Translations under genes and position numbers: made by a program | The notes under the pieces: generated by a model | What the model saw: only the letters and a program-made list of their open reading frames with translations | What the model was told of the DNA's origin: nothing | Database searches by the model: none | Origin: an uncultured Anaerolineae bacterium | GTDB lineage: Bacteria > Chloroflexota > Anaerolineae > J036 > Brachytrichaceae | DNA length: 64,000 nucleotides | NCBI GenBank assembly: GCA_938034415.1 | Contig: CALHLE010000019.1 | Coordinates: forward strand, 1-64,000 | Reading direction: 5' to 3' | Shown: positions 24,477 to 34,879 of the stretch, in pieces | How positions within the stretch are numbered: position 1 is the stretch's first letter | How the letters are laid out: every line of letters begins with the position of its first letter

Positions 24477-25799
24477 ATGGCCGAACTTGTCGTGCCCGAA
24501 GATGGGATGACCATCACCCGCGACACGGTGCTGCGGCCGGGCGTGTACTATCTGCCCAACGGGCTGTGTATCGCCAAAGATGGCGTGACGCTGGACGGCA
24601 ACGGTGCGCTGATCATCGGCGACGACTTCAAGGGGCGCGGCGTGCAGGTGGATCAGCGCGTCAGCGTGACGATCAAGAACCTGCGCGTCGAGCGCTTCTA
24701 TCACGGCATCTGGGTGAACGCCAGCGCTAACGTGCACATCCTGAACAACTGCGTGACGCGCACGCATGAGCTGCCCGCGCCGGACACCTTCCTGGACGTA
24801 TGGCTGCCCCGCGAGCAAGCCTACGGCGGCGGCATCTTCCTCTCCGGCGTCATAGACTCGTTCGTCACCGGCAACGACGCGCGCCACCAGCAAAACGGCA
24901 TCTTGCTCTACGGGTGCAATCGCGTTGAGGTTTCCCGTAACGATGCTTCGCACAACAGCGGTTATGGCATCCTGCTGTTCGAGTCGTCCGAGAACCTCGT
25001 CGAGGACAACACGGCCGACTTCTGCTGCCGCGTGTACGCCGCCGACTCCGGCGGCGAACGCTACCACAACGGCGCCGACGCCGCCGCGTTGGTGATCATG
25101 TGCAGCTCGTCCAAGAACATCATCCGGAAAAACCGGCTGCGCAGCAGCGGCGACGGGGTGTTCCTGGGCGGCTTTCACAAAGACCAGGTCAAAGTGCCTT
25201 GTAACGACAACCTCTTCGAGCACAACGACGGCAGCTTCAGCCCGAACATCGCTTTTGAGGCGACGTTCTCGCAGCGCAACGTCTTTCGCAACAACCGCGC
25301 TGAAAACTGCGCCTATGGCTTCTGGCTGGGCTGGTCGAGCGAGACCACGGTCGAGGGGAACTCGATCAAAGGCAATCGCATCGCCGGCGTGGCCATCGAG
25401 CATGGCCACCACAACACCATCGCCGGCAACATCTTCGAGCGCAACGGCGCGGGCGTGCAGCTCTGGGTGAACGCCGACGCCCAGCGTCGGACTGAACTCT
25501 TCCGCGAGTTTTACCCCGAACATGCCGATAGCTACGAGACGCACATCGTCGGCAACACGTTCATCCACAACGACTTTGCCATCCGCGCCTGGACCGAGCG
25601 CGACGCACGCTACGCCGGCCCGCGCTGTCACCACTTCAACGTCCATGGCAATAAGCTGCGCGACAACCGCGTCGGCGTGCAATTTGAGCGCGTGCGCGAT
25701 AGCCTGATCCAAGACAACGAGATCCGCGCCAACCTCGAAGCCGGCATCAAGCTGATCGGCTGCCGGGATGTCAACGTGAGCGGCAATCAGATGGATTGA
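24477..25799 (+). CDS. Right-handed parallel beta-helix (NosD-like) protein
   Basis: 440 residues dominated by PbH1-type repeats with N-x-I/V-x-x-N rungs (NSGYGILLFESSENLVEDN, NCAYGFWLGWSSETTVEGN, ENRIAGVAIEHGHH-like). Such folds occur in carbohydrate-active lyases, isomerases and NosD-type surface proteins. No signal peptide or catalytic motif is evident, so function is open. TAAGAT lies seven bases before the ATG and suggests a leaderless start. An in-frame open region upstream to 24234 is antisense to ugpQ and rejected. Confidence 0.78.
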   Translation: MAELVVPEDGMTITRDTVLRPGVYYLPNGLCIAKDGVTLDGNGALIIGDDFKGRGVQVDQRVSVTIKNLRVERFYHGIWVNASANVHILNNCVTRTHELPAPDTFLDVWLPREQAYGGGIFLSGVIDSFVTGNDARHQQNGILLYGCNRVEVSRNDASHNSGYGILLFESSENLVEDNTADFCCRVYAADSGGERYHNGADAAALVIMCSSSKNIIRKNRLRSSGDGVFLGGFHKDQVKVPCNDNLFEHNDGSFSPNIAFEATFSQRNVFRNNRAENCAYGFWLGWSSETTVEGNSIKGNRIAGVAIEHGHHNTIAGNIFERNGAGVQLWVNADAQRRTELFREFYPEHADSYETHIVGNTFIHNDFAIRAWTERDARYAGPRCHHFNVHGNKLRDNRVGVQFERVRDSLIQDNEIRANLEAGIKLIGCRDVNVSGNQMD

Positions 25800-25864
25800 G
25801 GCGATCTAGGGGATGTAGCCGGCGAGCGGGGAGCGGCTCACGCCCCAGCTTCGTGAAACTCCGG

Positions 25865-26941
25865 CTACGCAAACCGCGCCTCGCTCAGCCCGCGCAGGCG
25901 TTCGGCGGCTTGTTCCGGCGTGAGGTCGCGCTGCGGTTGCGCCAGCAGCTCGTAGCCCACCATGAACTTGCGCACCGTGGCGCTGCGCAACAGCGGCGGG
26001 TAGAAGTGCAGATGCATCTGCCATTCCTCGTGCGGCTCGCCGTCGTAAGGCGCTTGATGCACGCCCATCGTGTAGGGGAAGGCGACCTCAAACAGGTTGT
26101 CGTAGCGCGTGGTCAAGCGCTTGAGCGCATCGGCCAATGCGTCGCGTTCCGGCTCGGTCAGCTCGACGATCCGGCGCACGTGGCGCTTCGGCAAAATCAT
26201 CGTCTCGAACGGCCAAATCGCCCAGAACGGGACGAGGCAGACGAAGTGGGCGTTCTCGAAGATGATGCGCTCGCCGGCCGTTCGCTCGAGCGCTAGGTAA
26301 TCGAGCAAAAGCGGAAGGCCTGCCGGCTGTCCGTCGCAGTTACGCCGCCCCAGCAGGTAATTCAACTGCCCGCGCGTTTCTTTCGCGATCTCCGTGGGGA
26401 TGTGGCGCGTGGCCCACAGTTGGCCGTGCGGATGTGGGTTGCTTGCGCCCATCATCTCGCCCTTGTTCTCGAAAAGCTGAATGTAGGCGATGTCGTCGCG
26501 CGCGCCGAGTTCCTCGCATTGCGCCGCCCAAGCGTCCACCACGGCGCGGATCTGGGCAACCGGCAGCTCGGCCAGCGTCAGGTCATGGCGCGGGGAGAAG
26601 CAAATCACGCGACAGACGCCAGTTTCCAACTGCGAACGGAGGATGGGGGACTGAGCGCTTGATTCCTCGACGCCAGGCGCTGCGCGCGGCGTCTCGAGGA
26701 GGGCGGGGAAGTCGTTGTCGAACACATAGACGCCCGTGTAGGGCGGGTTGACTGCGCCGTTGGCTCGCGTGTTGCCCGGGCACAGGTAGCACGCCGGGTC
26801 GTATTCGGGCCGGCGCGCCTGCGCCAACTTCTCCACGGCGCCCAGCCACGGGCGCGTCGCGCGCTGCGGCGAAACCAGAATCCACTCGTCGGTGAGCGGG
26901 TTGTAGCGACGATGCGGCAGCGACCGATCCATGCGTTGCAT
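25865..26941 (-). CDS. galT: Galactose-1-phosphate uridylyltransferase
   Basis: Leloir pathway enzyme exchanging UMP between UDP-glucose and galactose-1-phosphate. 358 residues. Zinc-type Cys pair in [12 protein letters not shown], and the catalytic HPHPHGQ motif ([12 protein letters not shown]) with the nucleophilic His; the C-terminal lobe has a second His-rich strand ([12 protein letters not shown]). The start at 26941 (or 26932) precedes the conserved [16 protein letters not shown]; a longer antisense-type extension is rejected. galK/galE are not adjacent. Lies downstream of an LCP gene on the same strand. Confidence 0.94.
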   Translation of the reverse strand: MQRMDRSLPHRRYNPLTDEWILVSPQRATRPWLGAVEKLAQARRPEYDPACYLCPGNTRANGAVNPPYTGVYVFDNDFPALLETPRAAPGVEESSAQSPILRSQLETGVCRVICFSPRHDLTLAELPVAQIRAVVDAWAAQCEELGARDDIAYIQLFENKGEMMGASNPHPHGQLWATRHIPTEIAKETRGQLNYLLGRRNCDGQPAGLPLLLDYLALERTAGERIIFENAHFVCLVPFWAIWPFETMILPKRHVRRIVELTEPERDALADALKRLTTRYDNLFEVAFPYTMGVHQAPYDGEPHEEWQMHLHFYPPLLRSATVRKFMVGYELLAQPQRDLTPEQAAERLRGLSEARFA

Positions 26942-26985
26942 TGTCGCGCAGTCCTTCGGGTGGACAAGCCGGACTAGGTGTGACC

Positions 26986-28293
26986 CTATCTCGGTTGGAA
27001 GTCGTCCCCCAGGATGACCAACGCGTCGAGCGGGCTGTTCGGGTCGGAGATGGTGACCACGCTCGTCAGCGGCAGCCCCAGCTCGGCGGCCAGTCGCCGG
27101 CCCATGTCCGGCTTGCCCCGATAGTCCACGATGACCGTGCGCGAGTAACGCGCGGGCGCGTCGGCGATGCCCTCGACGATGAAACCGCGACCTTCGAGGT
27201 AGGCCTTCGTCCCCGCCGCAAGCCCCGCGCGCAGTGTGCCATTTTGGATGGCGATGCGAATCGGGCCGGCCGGAGCCGACGCCTCCATCGGCGCTGAGGC
27301 CGGCGGGTTGTAGAACCATTCGCGCAGCTCGCGCACCCGCTCCCGGATCGGGATAAGGACGCTGCCGCCCTGCGGCGTCGTCCATGGCTGCACCGCCGTC
27401 TCGTCAATCGCTACGCGCGCGATGCGGTCGTCGGGTATGTCCTTGACCATCAGGGCGAGCTGGACGATCTCGACCGTGTCCAGGTCGGTCTGGATGGTGC
27501 CGCTCAGCGCTTGGAGGATTTGTGGGATCCGCGGCAGCACTTTGGTGGCGGCGTCGGTTGTGCGCAGCTTTTCGCGCAGGGCGAACACGATCTGTTGCTG
27601 TCGGCGCATGCGGTCGAAGTCGCTCGCGCCGTGTCGCGTGCGCGCGTACTTCAGGGCCGTGCGGCCGTCCAGCACATGCCAGCCGGCCGGCAACGCGAAT
27701 GGCTCGTAGCCGTAGGCGTCGTCGGGATAAGTCGGATCGTAGATGTCGCGATCGTTGTAAATCTCCACACCGCCCAACAGGTCAATCAGCGCGGTGAGTG
27801 CTGTGAAGTTCACACGCACGTAGTGATGGATGGGGATGCCGAGGTTGTATTCCACCGCGCGCATCGCATACTCGGGTCCGCCGTAGACGTGCGCTGTGTT
27901 GATGCGATCTTGCCCGCGATCCGGCAACGGCACATACAGGTCGCGCGGGATGCTCAGGATGCCTGCCGCGCGCTCAAGCGGATCAAGCGTCAGTAAGATG
28001 ATCGTGTCGGCGCGGGCGAAATTGGGGTCTTCTCCAGGCCGCTGGTCTATGCCTAACAACAGCACGGTGATGCGTTCCTGGCCTTGCCACACCCCAATCG
28101 CCGACAGGTCGAGGGGCGGCGCTGAATCGCTGCCGTTGACCACTTGCTCCATGCGCTGCGACAGATCGCTTGCCACGCGCAAGGCCAGCAAGCCGACGGC
28201 CGGCAGCACTAACAGCGCAGCTCCTAAGACGATGAGTACGGCGAACCAGTTTAAGCGTCTGCGCCGTCGGGGTGAAGAGAGGTTCGAGGTCAT
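26986..28293 (-). CDS. LytR-CpsA-Psr (LCP) family protein with LytR_C domain
   Basis: 435 residues. Short basic N-terminus, one membrane helix at ~16-40 ([22 protein letters not shown]), extracytoplasmic LCP domain (~75-290) with [23 protein letters not shown] and [16 protein letters not shown], and a C-terminal LytR_C/VanZ-like domain ([15 protein letters not shown]). The family attaches undecaprenyl-linked glycopolymers to peptidoglycan or surface proteins. Start ATG at 28293 chosen because it gives the signal anchor; the longer frame is arginine-rich. Confidence 0.92.
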   Translation of the reverse strand: MTSNLSSPRRRRRLNWFAVLIVLGAALLVLPAVGLLALRVASDLSQRMEQVVNGSDSAPPLDLSAIGVWQGQERITVLLLGIDQRPGEDPNFARADTIILLTLDPLERAAGILSIPRDLYVPLPDRGQDRINTAHVYGGPEYAMRAVEYNLGIPIHHYVRVNFTALTALIDLLGGVEIYNDRDIYDPTYPDDAYGYEPFALPAGWHVLDGRTALKYARTRHGASDFDRMRRQQQIVFALREKLRTTDAATKVLPRIPQILQALSGTIQTDLDTVEIVQLALMVKDIPDDRIARVAIDETAVQPWTTPQGGSVLIPIRERVRELREWFYNPPASAPMEASAPAGPIRIAIQNGTLRAGLAAGTKAYLEGRGFIVEGIADAPARYSRTVIVDYRGKPDMGRRLAAELGLPLTSVVTISDPNSPLDALVILGDDFQPR

Positions 28294-28334
28294 GTCCGGG
28301 TTAAGGCGAATGACGCATCGCTCGGCTCGCCATT

Positions 28335-29771
28335 CTACGCAAGGTTTTTTGCGCTCTCCGCCGCCAGCGCGGCGAGATGTAACGACCCTGCGACGCAGAT
28401 GACATCGTTGCGCTCTGCGCGCGCGAGCGTTTGCCGAACGGCCGATGAAACCGCTGATGCGGTAGACACCCGACGGAGCGCTTCTTGGCCAAACTGCGCG
28501 CTGCTGCGAGGACAAGACGAATCGATCGCTTGCCATGTGGCGAGGAGTTGCTCAGAGGGCACGGCGCGGTGCGTATCTATATTGGTGAATGTGAGCGATG
28601 CGGCGACGTGCGCGGCTTCCTGGATGATGCCGCGCACGTCCTTGTCGCGTAGCGCGCCGATGATGAAGTGGATGCGCCGGTCGGGGAAGTATTCCCGAAG
28701 CGAGGCGCACAGTTGGCTCATCGAGTATGGCGTGTGCGCGCCGTCGGCGATAATCAGCGGGTCGCGGCGCAGCACTTCAAACCGCCCCGGCCAGCGCAGG
28801 CCGGCGAAACCCTGCCGGAGGGCGGCGCTGCTGATGCGGTAGCCTTGTGCACGCAGCGCACGCAGGGCCGTGAGCGCTGTCGCTGCATTTTCGAGCTGGT
28901 AGCGACCCAATAATGGACAGAACAGCGGCGCGTGGCCGTCTGTCTCGGCGGATGCTTGGTCGGCGCATGCGCCTTTCATCTGAACGCGCAACCACTGCCC
29001 GCTCTCGCCGGCGGTTGTCCCAATGGCGATGCCGGCGCATGTCACCGAGCAACATGCCTCGGCGAAGTAAAGCCTGTCGCAGGCGCCCAGCCGGCGCGCC
29101 TCATCCTGAATAGCGCGCTTGACTTCGTCTGGCTGCGGCGCGATGACTCCGACGCCGTCGGCGCGCAGGACGCCGGCTTTTGCATGCGCGATTTCCGCCA
29201 GCGTGCGGCCCAACATCTGCGTATGCTCGAGGCTGATGTTGGTAATGACCGAGACGATCGGTTCGGCCAAGTTGACGGCGTCGTGCCGTCCGCCGATGCC
29301 GATCTCCATCACCGCAATGTCCACTGCTTGCGCCTCGAACCAGCGATAGGCCATCGCTGTGAACGCTTCAAAGCGCGTCGGCAAGCCCAGTTCGGGGCGG
29401 TCCCAGGTTTCGACGATGTGCGCGACCTGCGCGGCATATGTGGCGAACTGCGCTTCTGCCATCTGCGCCGGATGGCCATGCTGGCTGACGACGAAGCGCT
29501 CTAGCGGCGAGAGCAGGTGAGGGCCGGTGAAGACGCCGACGCGATAGCCGGCCGCGCTGAGCGCCGCCGAGAGCATCATGGCGGTGCTGCCTTTGCCCTT
29601 CGACCCAGCGACAAGGACGCATCGCGTGGTCGCCGTCGGAGCGCCCCCTAGCCGCTTGAGCAAGTGGCGCGCTCGGGCGATGCCGTGCTGGAAAGCGTAG
29701 GCGTGCGTATGCTGAGGGGTGCCCACGCGATCTAAGGCGTGGATGTATGCGACGGCGGACGCGAAGTCCAT
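28335..29771 (-). CDS. folC: Folylpolyglutamate synthase / dihydrofolate synthase
   Basis: Mur-ligase-type ATP enzyme adding glutamates to (dihydro)folate. 478 residues. P-loop GSKGKGSTAMM at ~53-63, FTGPHLLSPLERF folate region, EIGIGGRHDAVN metal-binding motif, and a C-terminal domain with LIIADGAHTPYSM. ATG at 29771 is preferred to a TTG 13 codons upstream. Upstream in the same direction lies the SCO1664-family gene, with 60 bases between them. Confidence 0.93.
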   Translation of the reverse strand: MDFASAVAYIHALDRVGTPQHTHAYAFQHGIARARHLLKRLGGAPTATTRCVLVAGSKGKGSTAMMLSAALSAAGYRVGVFTGPHLLSPLERFVVSQHGHPAQMAEAQFATYAAQVAHIVETWDRPELGLPTRFEAFTAMAYRWFEAQAVDIAVMEIGIGGRHDAVNLAEPIVSVITNISLEHTQMLGRTLAEIAHAKAGVLRADGVGVIAPQPDEVKRAIQDEARRLGACDRLYFAEACCSVTCAGIAIGTTAGESGQWLRVQMKGACADQASAETDGHAPLFCPLLGRYQLENAATALTALRALRAQGYRISSAALRQGFAGLRWPGRFEVLRRDPLIIADGAHTPYSMSQLCASLREYFPDRRIHFIIGALRDKDVRGIIQEAAHVAASLTFTNIDTHRAVPSEQLLATWQAIDSSCPRSSAQFGQEALRRVSTASAVSSAVRQTLARAERNDVICVAGSLHLAALAAESAKNLA

Positions 29772-29831
29772 GATGGGAGCAGGCAAAGGGCGCTGCCGTT
29801 GCTTACCCAAAGAAGCCTTTCGGGTAGGTTC

Positions 29832-30590
<759 letters not shown>

Positions 30591-30605
30591 CGTTCATCAA
30601 TCAGC

Positions 30606-30656
30606 GTCATGAATCATGAATCGTGATTCATGAATCGTGCATTGATGATTCATGAC
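30606..30656. repeat. ATTCATGA palindrome cluster between SCO1664 and DUF3090 genes
   Basis: GTCATGAATCAT (30606-30617) is the exact inverted partner of ATGATTCATGAC (30645-30656). Between them is the 12-base perfect palindrome GATTCATGAATC (30625-30636). Several TGAATC/GATTCA half-sites are spaced about 8-11 bases. It can form an RNA hairpin or bind a dimeric regulator. Confidence 0.75.
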
Positions 30657-30670
30657 GGTCAACCGTTGGC

Positions 30671-31216
30671 TTATGCAAAGACGATCTCATCGGCATGGCC
30701 GTTGCGGCGCGGGCAGAACCCCTGGACGTTCCCATCCGGATCCATCGGCTTGCCGCACAAAGGACAGATCGGGCGGCCCTTGGCGACGACCTCCATGCCG
30801 TGCCGGCTAAGGGCGTCTATCTGCGCGCGAGAGCAGAACAGGCGAATCGTGGTTGCTTCTTCTTGGTCTACGTCTTCCGGCAACAGCTCGGTCAAGACCA
30901 GGACGATGAGATCGTTCTCCTCATCATATCCCAGGCCCATTTGGCCGACGCGAAAGGCCGGCGTGAATGGCTGTTCCAGTTCCATATCCATGTTTAGGCG
31001 GACGAAGTTCGCCCCTTTGGGGTATTTGATCCGTAGCTCCTCCAGCCACTGCTGTAAAGCCAGGCACAGAGCTGAGACCTGCTCCTTCTCGCAGATAAGC
31101 GTGACCAGTTCGGGCCCCTTGCGCGCTTGGATGTAGAACGTGCGTTGACCTGGCTCGCCGATCGCGCCAACGGTCACGCGGGAGACAGGGTTCAGGTCTA
31201 TCGCGCGGTTAGGCAT
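30671..31216 (-). CDS. DUF3090 family protein
   Basis: 181 residues. Recognisable family hallmarks are NPVSRVTVGAIGEPGQRTFYIQA at the N-terminus and a C-terminal zinc-ribbon-like end CPLCGKPMDPDG...FCPRRNGH. Soluble. In actinobacteria DUF3090 lies between a histidine phosphatase and SCO1664; no molecular role is established as far as I know. ATG at 31216 is preferred over a TTG two codons upstream because TAGAAT lies eight bases before it. First gene of a minus-strand group that continues with the SCO1664 gene. Confidence 0.85.
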   Translation of the reverse strand: MPNRAIDLNPVSRVTVGAIGEPGQRTFYIQARKGPELVTLICEKEQVSALCLALQQWLEELRIKYPKGANFVRLNMDMELEQPFTPAFRVGQMGLGYDEENDLIVLVLTELLPEDVDQEEATTIRLFCSRAQIDALSRHGMEVVAKGRPICPLCGKPMDPDGNVQGFCPRRNGHADEIVFA

Positions 31217-31224
31217 ACGCAAAG

Positions 31225-31230
31225 ATTCTA
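31225..31230 (-). promoter_or_regulatory. -10 element TAGAAT, leaderless start of the DUF3090 gene
   Basis: Minus-strand TAGAATCTTTGCGTATG: the hexamer ends eight bases before the ATG and no Shine-Dalgarno exists. Nearly identical to the RodZ-like gene start. Confidence 0.45.
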
Positions 31231-31289
31231 CTATGTGTTACCATCATTCCCAGCATTCATCCGGTTTTATCTAGGCTTTATCTTGCAAC

Positions 31290-32423
31290 GTGAAGACGGA
31301 ATCATCTATCCTGTTCGGGCTGCGCATCTGCGGCGCAGTAGTCTGCGGCCTCGTCGGCTGGTCGCTCGGCGATGTGTTCAGCGTTTACTTTCCATCGCCG
31401 CTGAATAACTATGTCATCGCGCATGTCATGACGATGACGGCGCTTGGGCTCATCGGCGCGCTGCTGTTCCCGGTGGCGTTCGGGCGGCCGCTCACGCAAC
31501 TCTATCACCGCATCATCAGCCTGAGCGCGTCGCAAATCATTGCCAGTTTCATGGGCCTGGGCGCCGGGTTGTTGCTGGCGGCGCTGTTGGCCTTCCCGCT
31601 GGCGCGCTTGCCGGAGCCGTTCGGCCCGGTGTTGCCCTTTCTGGCGGCGGTTGGCTTTGGCACGCTCGGCCTTGGCATCATGAGCCTGCGCTATCGCGAG
31701 CTGTTCCAAATTCTCAACATCAAGCTGCCGGCGAGCAAGCCGGAGGAGTTGCCCATCCTGATGCGAGAGCCGCTGCTGCTCGACACCAGCGTGATCATTG
31801 ATGGGCGCATCGCCGATGTGAGCAACGCCGGCTTCTTGCGCGGCGAGGTGATCGTGCCGCGATTTGTGCTGAACGAGCTGCAGTTCGTCGCGGATTCGGC
31901 CGATGCCATGCGCCGGGCGCGCGGGCGGCGCGGGCTGGAGGTGCTCAAGCGCCTGCAGAAGGAATCGCCCTGGCCGGTGAGGATCGTGGATGATGATCCG
32001 CCCGAAGCGCAACGTGTGGACGAGAAGCTGATCGTGCTGGCCAAGCAATGGAACTGTCCGATTGTGACCAATGACTACAACCTCAACAAGGTTGCGTCGT
32101 TGCAAGGCGTGACCGTGCTCAACATCAACGAGCTGGCCAATGCCGTGAAGACGGTCGTGCTGCCGGGCGAATCGCTGCACATTCAGATCATCCAACCCGG
32201 CCGCGAGGTCGGCCAGGGGGTGGGCTACCTTGAGGACGGCACGATGGTGGTCGTCGAAGAAGGCCAGGCGTATCTCGACCGATCCATCGAGGTGAGCGTG
32301 ACCAAAGTGCTGCAGACTGCCGCCGGCCGCATGATTTTCGCCCGGCCGCTCCCCAGCGGGCGGGAGACGGTCGGCGCTAGACTCTCGGCCTCCGAATCGC
32401 GAATCCCCTCAGACTATCGCTGA
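31290..32423 (+). CDS. PIN-TRAM domain membrane protein (YacL-like)
   Basis: 377 residues: about four N-terminal membrane helices (to ~125), a PIN nuclease domain (~155-275) with the acidic residues in LLDTSVIIDGR, VLNELQ, RVDEKL and TNDYNL, then a TRAM domain (~285-350). The family is thought to be a membrane-linked RNase; B. subtilis yacL lies near cysS-region genes too. GTG start with TATCTT five bases upstream and no Shine-Dalgarno, so probably leaderless. cysS follows 12 bases later, in the same operon. Confidence 0.9.
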   Translation: MKTESSILFGLRICGAVVCGLVGWSLGDVFSVYFPSPLNNYVIAHVMTMTALGLIGALLFPVAFGRPLTQLYHRIISLSASQIIASFMGLGAGLLLAALLAFPLARLPEPFGPVLPFLAAVGFGTLGLGIMSLRYRELFQILNIKLPASKPEELPILMREPLLLDTSVIIDGRIADVSNAGFLRGEVIVPRFVLNELQFVADSADAMRRARGRRGLEVLKRLQKESPWPVRIVDDDPPEAQRVDEKLIVLAKQWNCPIVTNDYNLNKVASLQGVTVLNINELANAVKTVVLPGESLHIQIIQPGREVGQGVGYLEDGTMVVVEEGQAYLDRSIEVSVTKVLQTAAGRMIFARPLPSGRETVGARLSASESRIPSDYR

Positions 32424-32435
32424 TCGCTGCCAATC

Positions 32436-33893
32436 ATGAGCTTAGTCATCTACAACGTACTCAAGCGAGAAAAGGAACCCTTTCGCCCCGTCCTCGAAGG
32501 CCACGTGTTCATGTACGTGTGCGGCCCGACGGTGTACGACCACGCCCATCTCGGTCATGCCAAGACCTACGTCGCCTTCGACGTAGTGGTGCGCTGGCTG
32601 CGCTATAGCGGCTACAAGGTGCGCTATGTGCAAAACATCACCGACGTCGGGCATATGCTGGACGATGGCGAAGATCGCATTTTGCGGGGCGCCCGGCGCG
32701 AGCGCGTTGAGCCGATGGAGCTGGTCGAGCGCTACATGCGCTCGTACTTCGAGGACATGGATGCGTTGGGGGTGGTGCGGCCCGATATCTCGCCGCGCGC
32801 CAGCGCGCACATCCCCGAGCAGATCGAGATGATCCAAACGCTCATCGAGAAGGGACATGCCTACGTGGTGAACGGCTCGGTGTACTTCAGCGTCGAGTCC
32901 GACCCGGACTACGGCAAGTTGAGCGGCCGGCGCATCGAGGAGATGGAGGCCGGCAAGCGCGTGGCTATCCGCGAAGAGAAGCGCCACCCGATGGACTTCG
33001 CGCTGTGGGTGAAAGCGCCGGAGAATCACATCTTGCAGTGGCCTTCGCCATGGGGACGTGGCTATCCCGGCTGGCACATCGAGTGCTCGGCGATGAGCAC
33101 CAAATACCTCGGCAAGACGTTCGACATCCACGGCGGCGGCATAGACAACATCTTCCCGCACAACGAAGCGGAGATCGCCCAGAGTGAATGTGCGCACGGG
33201 GTGCCCTTCGCCAACTATTGGATGCTCACCGGCTCGCTGCTGGTGAACGGCGTGAAGATGAGCAAGTCGCTGGGCAACTTCGTCACCATCAAAGATGCGC
33301 TCAAGACATACCGGCCCGAGGCGCTGCGCTACTTCATCCTGTCGGGCAAATACAGCAGCCCGGCCGACTACAGCGCCGAGGCGCTGAAAGCGGCCAGCAA
33401 AGGGGTGGAGCGCATCCACACCGCCGTCCGGCGCGTGCGCGATGCGTTGAAGCATGCGCCGGAGGATGGCGACTCGGCGACGCGCGGCCAATTGCTGGAC
33501 ATGCTCGACCAGACGCGCATGTTGTTCACCAGCGCGATGAACGACGACTTCAACTCGCCGCTGGCCCTTTCGGCCTTGTTCGACATGAGCAAGGAGATCA
33601 ACAACGCCATCAGCAGCGGCATTGCGACCAGGCGGGTGCTGGAGCAGGCCGACGCCATCTACCGCGAGCTGGCCGGCGACGTGTTGGGGGTTGTGCGCGA
33701 GGATGCCGCATCGCGCGATGCGGCCAGCGCCGAGCGCGAGGCAGCGCTGGTCGAGATGCTGATCGAGATGCGCAACGAGGCGCGCAAGGCGAAGGACTAT
33801 GCGCGGGCCGACGCCATCCGCAATCGGCTCGCCCAGCTCGGCGTTGTGCTGGAAGACGGGCCGAAGGGCACCAGTTGGCGGATCGCCGCCTAG
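32436..33893 (+). CDS. cysS: Cysteinyl-tRNA synthetase
   Basis: 485 residues. Class I signature HLGH at 38-41 ([14 protein letters not shown]), KMSKS at 274-278, and zinc ligands in [13 protein letters not shown] and [15 protein letters not shown]. The C-terminal DALR-type anticodon domain extends to the end ([19 protein letters not shown]). Full length argues for a true CysRS rather than the shorter MshC paralogue. Coupled to the PIN-TRAM gene; divergent from the DUF3090 pair. Confidence 0.96.
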   Translation: MSLVIYNVLKREKEPFRPVLEGHVFMYVCGPTVYDHAHLGHAKTYVAFDVVVRWLRYSGYKVRYVQNITDVGHMLDDGEDRILRGARRERVEPMELVERYMRSYFEDMDALGVVRPDISPRASAHIPEQIEMIQTLIEKGHAYVVNGSVYFSVESDPDYGKLSGRRIEEMEAGKRVAIREEKRHPMDFALWVKAPENHILQWPSPWGRGYPGWHIECSAMSTKYLGKTFDIHGGGIDNIFPHNEAEIAQSECAHGVPFANYWMLTGSLLVNGVKMSKSLGNFVTIKDALKTYRPEALRYFILSGKYSSPADYSAEALKAASKGVERIHTAVRRVRDALKHAPEDGDSATRGQLLDMLDQTRMLFTSAMNDDFNSPLALSALFDMSKEINNAISSGIATRRVLEQADAIYRELAGDVLGVVREDAASRDAASAEREAALVEMLIEMRNEARKAKDYARADAIRNRLAQLGVVLEDGPKGTSWRIAA

Positions 33894-33922
33894 CCCAGCC
33901 TAGGTGCGGGTGATTCCGACTC

Positions 33923-34870
33923 TCACACTCGGCGGCGCGGGTCGAGCGCGTCGCGCAGCCCATCGCCCAGCAGGTTGAAGCCGAGCACGGTGATCATGAT
34001 GGCAATGCCGGGGAAGAATACCAGGTGCGGCGCGTTGAACACGCTATTGCGCTCCTCGCCCAACATCAGGCCCCATTCCGGCGTGGGGGGCTGCGCGCCC
34101 AGCCCAAGGAACGACAGGCCGGCCGCGTCGAGGATGGCCGTGGCGATGCCCAGCGTTCCGACGACGATCACCGGCGTGAGCGAGTTGGGCAGGATGCGCG
34201 CAAAGAGAATGTGCAAGGATGATGCGCCGAGCGCACGCGACGCAGCGATGTAGTCCATCTCCTTCACGCTCAACACGCTGGAGCGAACGACGCGCGCGTA
34301 GATCGGGATGGAGACGATGGCGACCGCCAGCAGCGTGTTGATCAGCCCTGGGCCGAGCACGCTGACGATGGCGATGGCCAGCAGCAGGCTAGGGAAGGCG
34401 AGCAGCACATCCATCGCCCGCATGATCAGGTTGTCGGCCCAGCCGCCGGCGTAACCGGCCACTGCGCCCAGCAACGTGCCGATCAGGATTGCCGCGCCGG
34501 TGGTCAGAAAGCCGATCTGGAGCGAGAGGCGCGAGCCATACACCACGCGCGAGAACAGGTCGCGGAAGTTGCCGTCCAATCCCATCAGCAACTGTGGCTT
34601 GTCGCGGTCGCAGCCCAGCAGGTGGATGCACGGCGGGCTGCGACGGCGCAGCCCGGCCTGGCGGATCTGTTGGTCGTAGGCGTAGGGCGCGATCAGATCG
34701 GCAAAGATGGCGATCAGCGCCAGCATGGAGATGATGACCAGGCCAACCTGGGCCGACCGGTTGTGCAACAGCCGGCGCATCGTCCGGGCGAACGGCGACT
34801 GCGCGCGAAGCCGGCCGGCCTCTCTTGCGCGCGCCGTCGCGGGGGAGACGGAGATAGACTCTTGCGCCAT
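33923..34870 (-). CDS. Peptide-type ABC importer permease (DppC/OppC type)
   Basis: 315 residues with six membrane helices; first near NRSAQVGLVIISMLALIAIF. The EAA loop is at ALGASSLHILFARILPNSL. The C-terminal GLGAQPPTPEWGLML and GFNLLGDGLRDALDPR are typical DppC sequences. Third gene of a binding protein, DppB, DppC operon, ten bases after DppB. No DppD/DppF ATPase genes follow within the window; the next gene, cysS, is convergent. Confidence 0.93.
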   Translation of the reverse strand: MAQESISVSPATARAREAGRLRAQSPFARTMRRLLHNRSAQVGLVIISMLALIAIFADLIAPYAYDQQIRQAGLRRRSPPCIHLLGCDRDKPQLLMGLDGNFRDLFSRVVYGSRLSLQIGFLTTGAAILIGTLLGAVAGYAGGWADNLIMRAMDVLLAFPSLLLAIAIVSVLGPGLINTLLAVAIVSIPIYARVVRSSVLSVKEMDYIAASRALGASSLHILFARILPNSLTPVIVVGTLGIATAILDAAGLSFLGLGAQPPTPEWGLMLGEERNSVFNAPHLVFFPGIAIMITVLGFNLLGDGLRDALDPRRRV

Positions 34871-34879
34871 GATGAGGGT

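Noticed and set aside
24417-25712. Minus-strand open frame extending ugpQ to 682 codons
   Set aside because: The extension is antisense to the beta-helix gene and has no domain; the GDPD domain starts at 24416.
25815-25868. GTAGCCGG...CCGGCTAC inverted repeat between convergent genes
   Set aside because: Arms are only 8 bp with a 38-base loop and no T-run, so no firm call is made.
26942-27385. N-terminal extension of galT
   Set aside because: Antisense to the LCP gene and Arg/Gly-rich; the conserved galT domain starts at 26941.
30606-30656. CRISPR-like array
   Set aside because: Half-sites are short, palindromic and without regular unique spacers.
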